Shown: piece by piece, positions 6,017 through 8,226 of the stretch
Position numbering within the stretch: the first letter of the stretch is position 1
Layout: each line of letters starts with the position of its first letter
DNA from: Thermodesulfatator sp.
GTDB lineage: Bacteria > Desulfobacterota > Thermodesulfobacteria > Thermodesulfobacteriales > Thermodesulfobacteriaceae
NCBI GenBank assembly: GCA_026993045.1
Contig: JALWWR010000198.1
Coordinates: 1 to 8,226, forward strand
Direction: 5' to 3'
DNA: 8,226 bases
Notes under the pieces: model-generated
Told to the model about the DNA's origin: nothing
What the model saw: the letters and a program-made list of their open reading frames with translations, nothing else
Databases searched by the model: none
Translations under genes and position numbers: made by a program

Positions 6017-7069
6017 ATGCTGAAGCTCAAAGACTTGCGCTACCAAGTAGGCGCCTTTTCTTTAGGGATCCCCAGCCTGGAAATACCCAAAGGGGTCTTT
6101 CAAGTTATCTTGGGGCCTTCAGGGGCGGGAAAGAGCTTGCTTTTAGAGCTTTTATTAGGTCTCCTTAAACCCTGCTCGGGCCAGATATTTAGCCACGGCC
6201 AAGACATCACCTTTTGGCCTCCGGAAAAGAGGGGTTTTGGCTATGTACCCCAGGACTTAGCCCTGTTTCCCCATTTGACGGTGGAAGAAAACATCTTTTT
6301 GGCCAGCGACCGAAGAGAACCTTGGCTGGAAGAGCTGCTTTCTTTTTTAGGTTTGGAAACCCTGCTTAAACGTTCGATAGACGGTCTTTCCGGCGGGGAG
6401 AGACAGCGGGTGGCTCTGGCCCGGGCCTTAGCTCCAGGTGGAAAAGTCTTGTTGTTAGACGAGCCTTTTACGGCCTTGCACCGGAGCCTGAGACAAGAAC
6501 TTTGGTTTTTATTACGGGCCTTGAAGGAACGGTTTGATCTCACGGTGATTTTGGTCACCCACGACCTCGAAGAAGCCTTTTTCCTTGGGGAAAAGGTGGC
6601 CATTTTAGTCTCAGGAAGACTCCTTGAAGATGGCCCAGCGGAAAGGGTCTATTTTACCCCTCAAAGCCTGGCCGCGGCCCGGCTCTTGGGGGTGCGAAAC
6701 CTTTTTTCGGCGGAGGTGCACTCTAGAAGGCCTCCGCGGGTTAAAGTGCCTTCCCTAAAGACCATTTTGGAATTGGAAAGGGAGCTTCCGGAAAAGGCGG
6801 CTCGGGGATGGGCGGGCTTAAGGGCCGAAGAGGTCCTAGTGTTAAGGCCGGAATACCGGCGACCCCATCAGAAAAACCTGCTGGAGGTCCAGATCGAGCG
6901 AATCTTTTTTCAAGGGAGCACCTATCTGATCTTGGCTCGGCGGGAAAGAGAAAGGGTGGAGATCGTCCTTCCCCTTTACGCCTTTCGTAAGCTTAAACCT
7001 TGTCCTGGAGATCGAATTCAGGTAATTTTTCCCCCAGAAAGTCTGTTTTGGCTTTCTGAATCCCAGTAA
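6017..7069 (+). CDS. modC: ModC-like ABC transporter ATP-binding protein with TOBE domain
   Basis: Cytoplasmic ATPase of 350 residues, a typical ModC/CysA/PotA-group length. Visible motifs are Walker A GPSGAGKS (33-40), Q-loop Gln79 in YVPQD, signature LSGGERQ (124-130), Walker B VLLLDEP (144-150) and switch His182 in VTHD. The C-terminal ~120 residues (from about 228) form a TOBE-like regulatory or oxyanion-binding region (e.g. LLEVQIERIFFQGSTYLI). The D-loop reads FTALHRS (151-157): the near-invariant Asp of the SALD motif is replaced by His155. The DNA (ttg cac cgg) reads cleanly and nothing nearby suggests a frameshift. The gene begins 4 nt after modB, with AAGAGG at 6001-6006 as SD. It energises the upstream permease; the substrate is probably molybdate or tungstate but is not proven. 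Confidence 0.9.
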   Translation: MLKLKDLRYQVGAFSLGIPSLEIPKGVFQVILGPSGAGKSLLLELLLGLLKPCSGQIFSHGQDITFWPPEKRGFGYVPQDLALFPHLTVEENIFLASDRREPWLEELLSFLGLETLLKRSIDGLSGGERQRVALARALAPGGKVLLLDEPFTALHRSLRQELWFLLRALKERFDLTVILVTHDLEEAFFLGEKVAILVSGRLLEDGPAERVYFTPQSLAAARLLGVRNLFSAEVHSRRPPRVKVPSLKTILELERELPEKAARGWAGLRAEEVLVLRPEYRRPHQKNLLEVQIERIFFQGSTYLILARRERERVEIVLPLYAFRKLKPCPGDRIQVIFPPESLFWLSESQ

Positions 7070-7073
7070 GGGG
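7068..7073 (+). promoter_or_regulatory. Ribosome binding site of the phoU-DUF47 gene
   Basis: AAGGGG overlaps the modC stop codon TAA and lies 6 nt before the ATG at 7080, fixing that start and showing the gene is part of the same run. Confidence 0.65.
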
Positions 7074-7079
7074 TCTTTT

Positions 7080-8226
7080 ATGGGACTTCTAGACAAAGAT
7101 TTACAGGATATTCGTAATCATCTACTGGAAATGTGCCGTCTAGTGGTGGAGATGGTCCGTTCAGCGGTGGCGGCCTTTGAGAAGCGCGATCCTAAATTAG
7201 CGGAAGAGGTTATTGCCCAAGACGTGCGGGTGGACGATTTGGACGTGACCATCGACCGCCTTTGCCTGGAGACGATTGCCCTTAAACATCCAGTGGCGAG
7301 CGATCTTCGGTTTGTGGTTTCCACCCTAGACATGATTCGGGACCTGGAGAGGCTGGGAGATCAGGCCGTAAATATCGCCGAAAGAGTTCCCCGTCTTCTG
7401 GCTCTGCCTCAGGTCTACACCTGTCCGGTGGATCTTTCAGAGATGGCCCGCAAGGCCCTTCGGATGTTAGAGGAGGTCATAAACGCCTTTGTGGCCCGAG
7501 ATCCTGAGAAGGCCCGTGAGATCAAGACTTGGGACGACGAGGTGGACCGCTATAAAAAGATCGTGATTGAAAAGATCGTAGAATGTATGGAAAAGAATCC
7601 GGAAGTGACCCGAGTAGGGGTGGAATATATTGTCGTGGCCCAAAATCTGGAACGGGTGGCGGATTTGGCTACGAATATCGCCGAAGAGATCATCTATATT
7701 GTGGAGGGGAAATTAGTCAAACACGAGGAACTCTTGCCCTCCAGAAAGGAATCTCCGGAAAGACCGGGGCTGTTCGATCTTTTGGAAAAACACGCCCGTT
7801 TGGTAATTGAGTGCACGGAGAGGCTTCCTCTGGCGCTAGAGGCCTATTTTGGGGGCGACCAGGAACGGCTGGAAGAGATCTCTAAAGACATTATTGAGAT
7901 CGAAAGGGAAGCGGACCGTTTGAAACAAAACATTCGAGGGCATCTGCCTTATGGCATTATTACCCCCGTGGACAAATTTGAACTTTTTCTTTACTTAAAG
8001 GAACAAGACGCCGTAGCCGATGCGGCGGAAGACATTTTGAAGTGGTTGACTTTTAAAAGGGTTAAGGTGCCTGAGGACTTGAATCGGAAGATCTTGAACC
8101 TCCTAGAGGAAAACGTCAAGACCGCCGAATTTTTGGTGCCCCTTTTGGATAGCGCCCGTCTTTTTATTGAACGGGGCGATGAAGGAGCTAGACAACAGGC
8201 TAAAGAAATGGTGCGTGAGATTCGAC
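7080..8226 (+). CDS. phoU: PhoU domain protein fused to a DUF47 (PhoU-like) domain, 3'-truncated by window edge
   Basis: The frame is open from ATG 7080 to the window end (382 residues, no stop). Residues 1 to about 213 are a complete PhoU with its two three-helix repeats, each bearing the ExxxD metal-binding signature: DLERLGDQAVNIAE (E90, D94) and NLERVADLATNIAE (E191, D195). A charged, proline-containing linker (about 214-229) leads to a second module starting FDLLEKHARLVIECTERLP (232-250), with IEREADRLKQNIRGHLPYG (274-292) and FLYLKEQDAVADAAEDIL (303-320). These match the DUF47 family (TIGR00153/COG1392), normally a separate gene often next to a PiT phosphate permease. PhoU restrains phosphate uptake and signalling through PstB and PhoR; DUF47 proteins are thought to modulate PiT. 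The gene lies 10 nt after modC. An unseen 3' end of roughly 50 residues is expected if the DUF47 domain is full length. Confidence 0.9.
   Translation, partial: MGLLDKDLQDIRNHLLEMCRLVVEMVRSAVAAFEKRDPKLAEEVIAQDVRVDDLDVTIDRLCLETIALKHPVASDLRFVVSTLDMIRDLERLGDQAVNIAERVPRLLALPQVYTCPVDLSEMARKALRMLEEVINAFVARDPEKAREIKTWDDEVDRYKKIVIEKIVECMEKNPEVTRVGVEYIVVAQNLERVADLATNIAEEIIYIVEGKLVKHEELLPSRKESPERPGLFDLLEKHARLVIECTERLPLALEAYFGGDQERLEEISKDIIEIEREADRLKQNIRGHLPYGIITPVDKFELFLYLKEQDAVADAAEDILKWLTFKRVKVPEDLNRKILNLLEENVKTAEFLVPLLDSARLFIERGDEGARQQAKEMVREIR

Noticed and set aside
7583..7810. 75-codon plus-strand open frame inside phoU
   Set aside because: Out of frame with the clear PhoU coding sequence and Gly/Ser/Arg-rich like other shadows.

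Overview
The window is a densely packed, entirely plus-strand block of eight genes from what looks like a bacterial chromosome. GC is moderate (mid-50s percent by eye). Several starts are TTG or GTG. The gene set (a COG1900/DUF39 homocysteine-forming enzyme, a LarE sulfur transferase, a TSUP anion carrier and a molybdate/tungstate-type importer) suggests an anaerobic, sulfur-metabolising bacterium, possibly a thermophile of the Thermodesulfobacteriota. That placement is inferred from gene content and protein style, not from a marker search.

Layout: the 3' five-sixths of hisS (bases 1-1051, truncated by the window edge) is followed 7 nt later by a TauE/SafE-like membrane protein (1059-1784). 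The only real intergenic gap, 60 nt (1785-1844), comes next; it has a good ribosome binding site and at most a weak promoter. Then comes a tight run: a CBS-pair plus ACT-like regulator (1845-2441), the DUF39 enzyme (2452-3639), larE (3639-4409), a ModABC-type importer (4406-5245, 5233-6012, 6017-7069), and a phoU gene fused to a DUF47 domain that runs off the right edge (7080-8226). Stop/start overlaps join DUF39-larE (TAGTG), larE-modA (ATGA) and modA-modB. No terminator, RNA gene, repeat array or mobile element was found.

How the genes may work together: the CBS-DUF39-larE trio reads as a sulfur-transfer unit. DUF39 enzymes make homocysteine from aspartate semialdehyde and sulfide in methanogens, where the enzyme carries CBS domains fused to it. 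Here the CBS pair is a separate gene just upstream, and a three-cysteine LarE is translationally coupled just downstream, with no larA/B/C in view. This is the best candidate for something not fully described. The second half is an oxyanion-uptake unit whose ATPase has an unusual D-loop (His in place of Asp), followed by a two-module PhoU-DUF47 protein that points to phosphate transport beyond the right edge.
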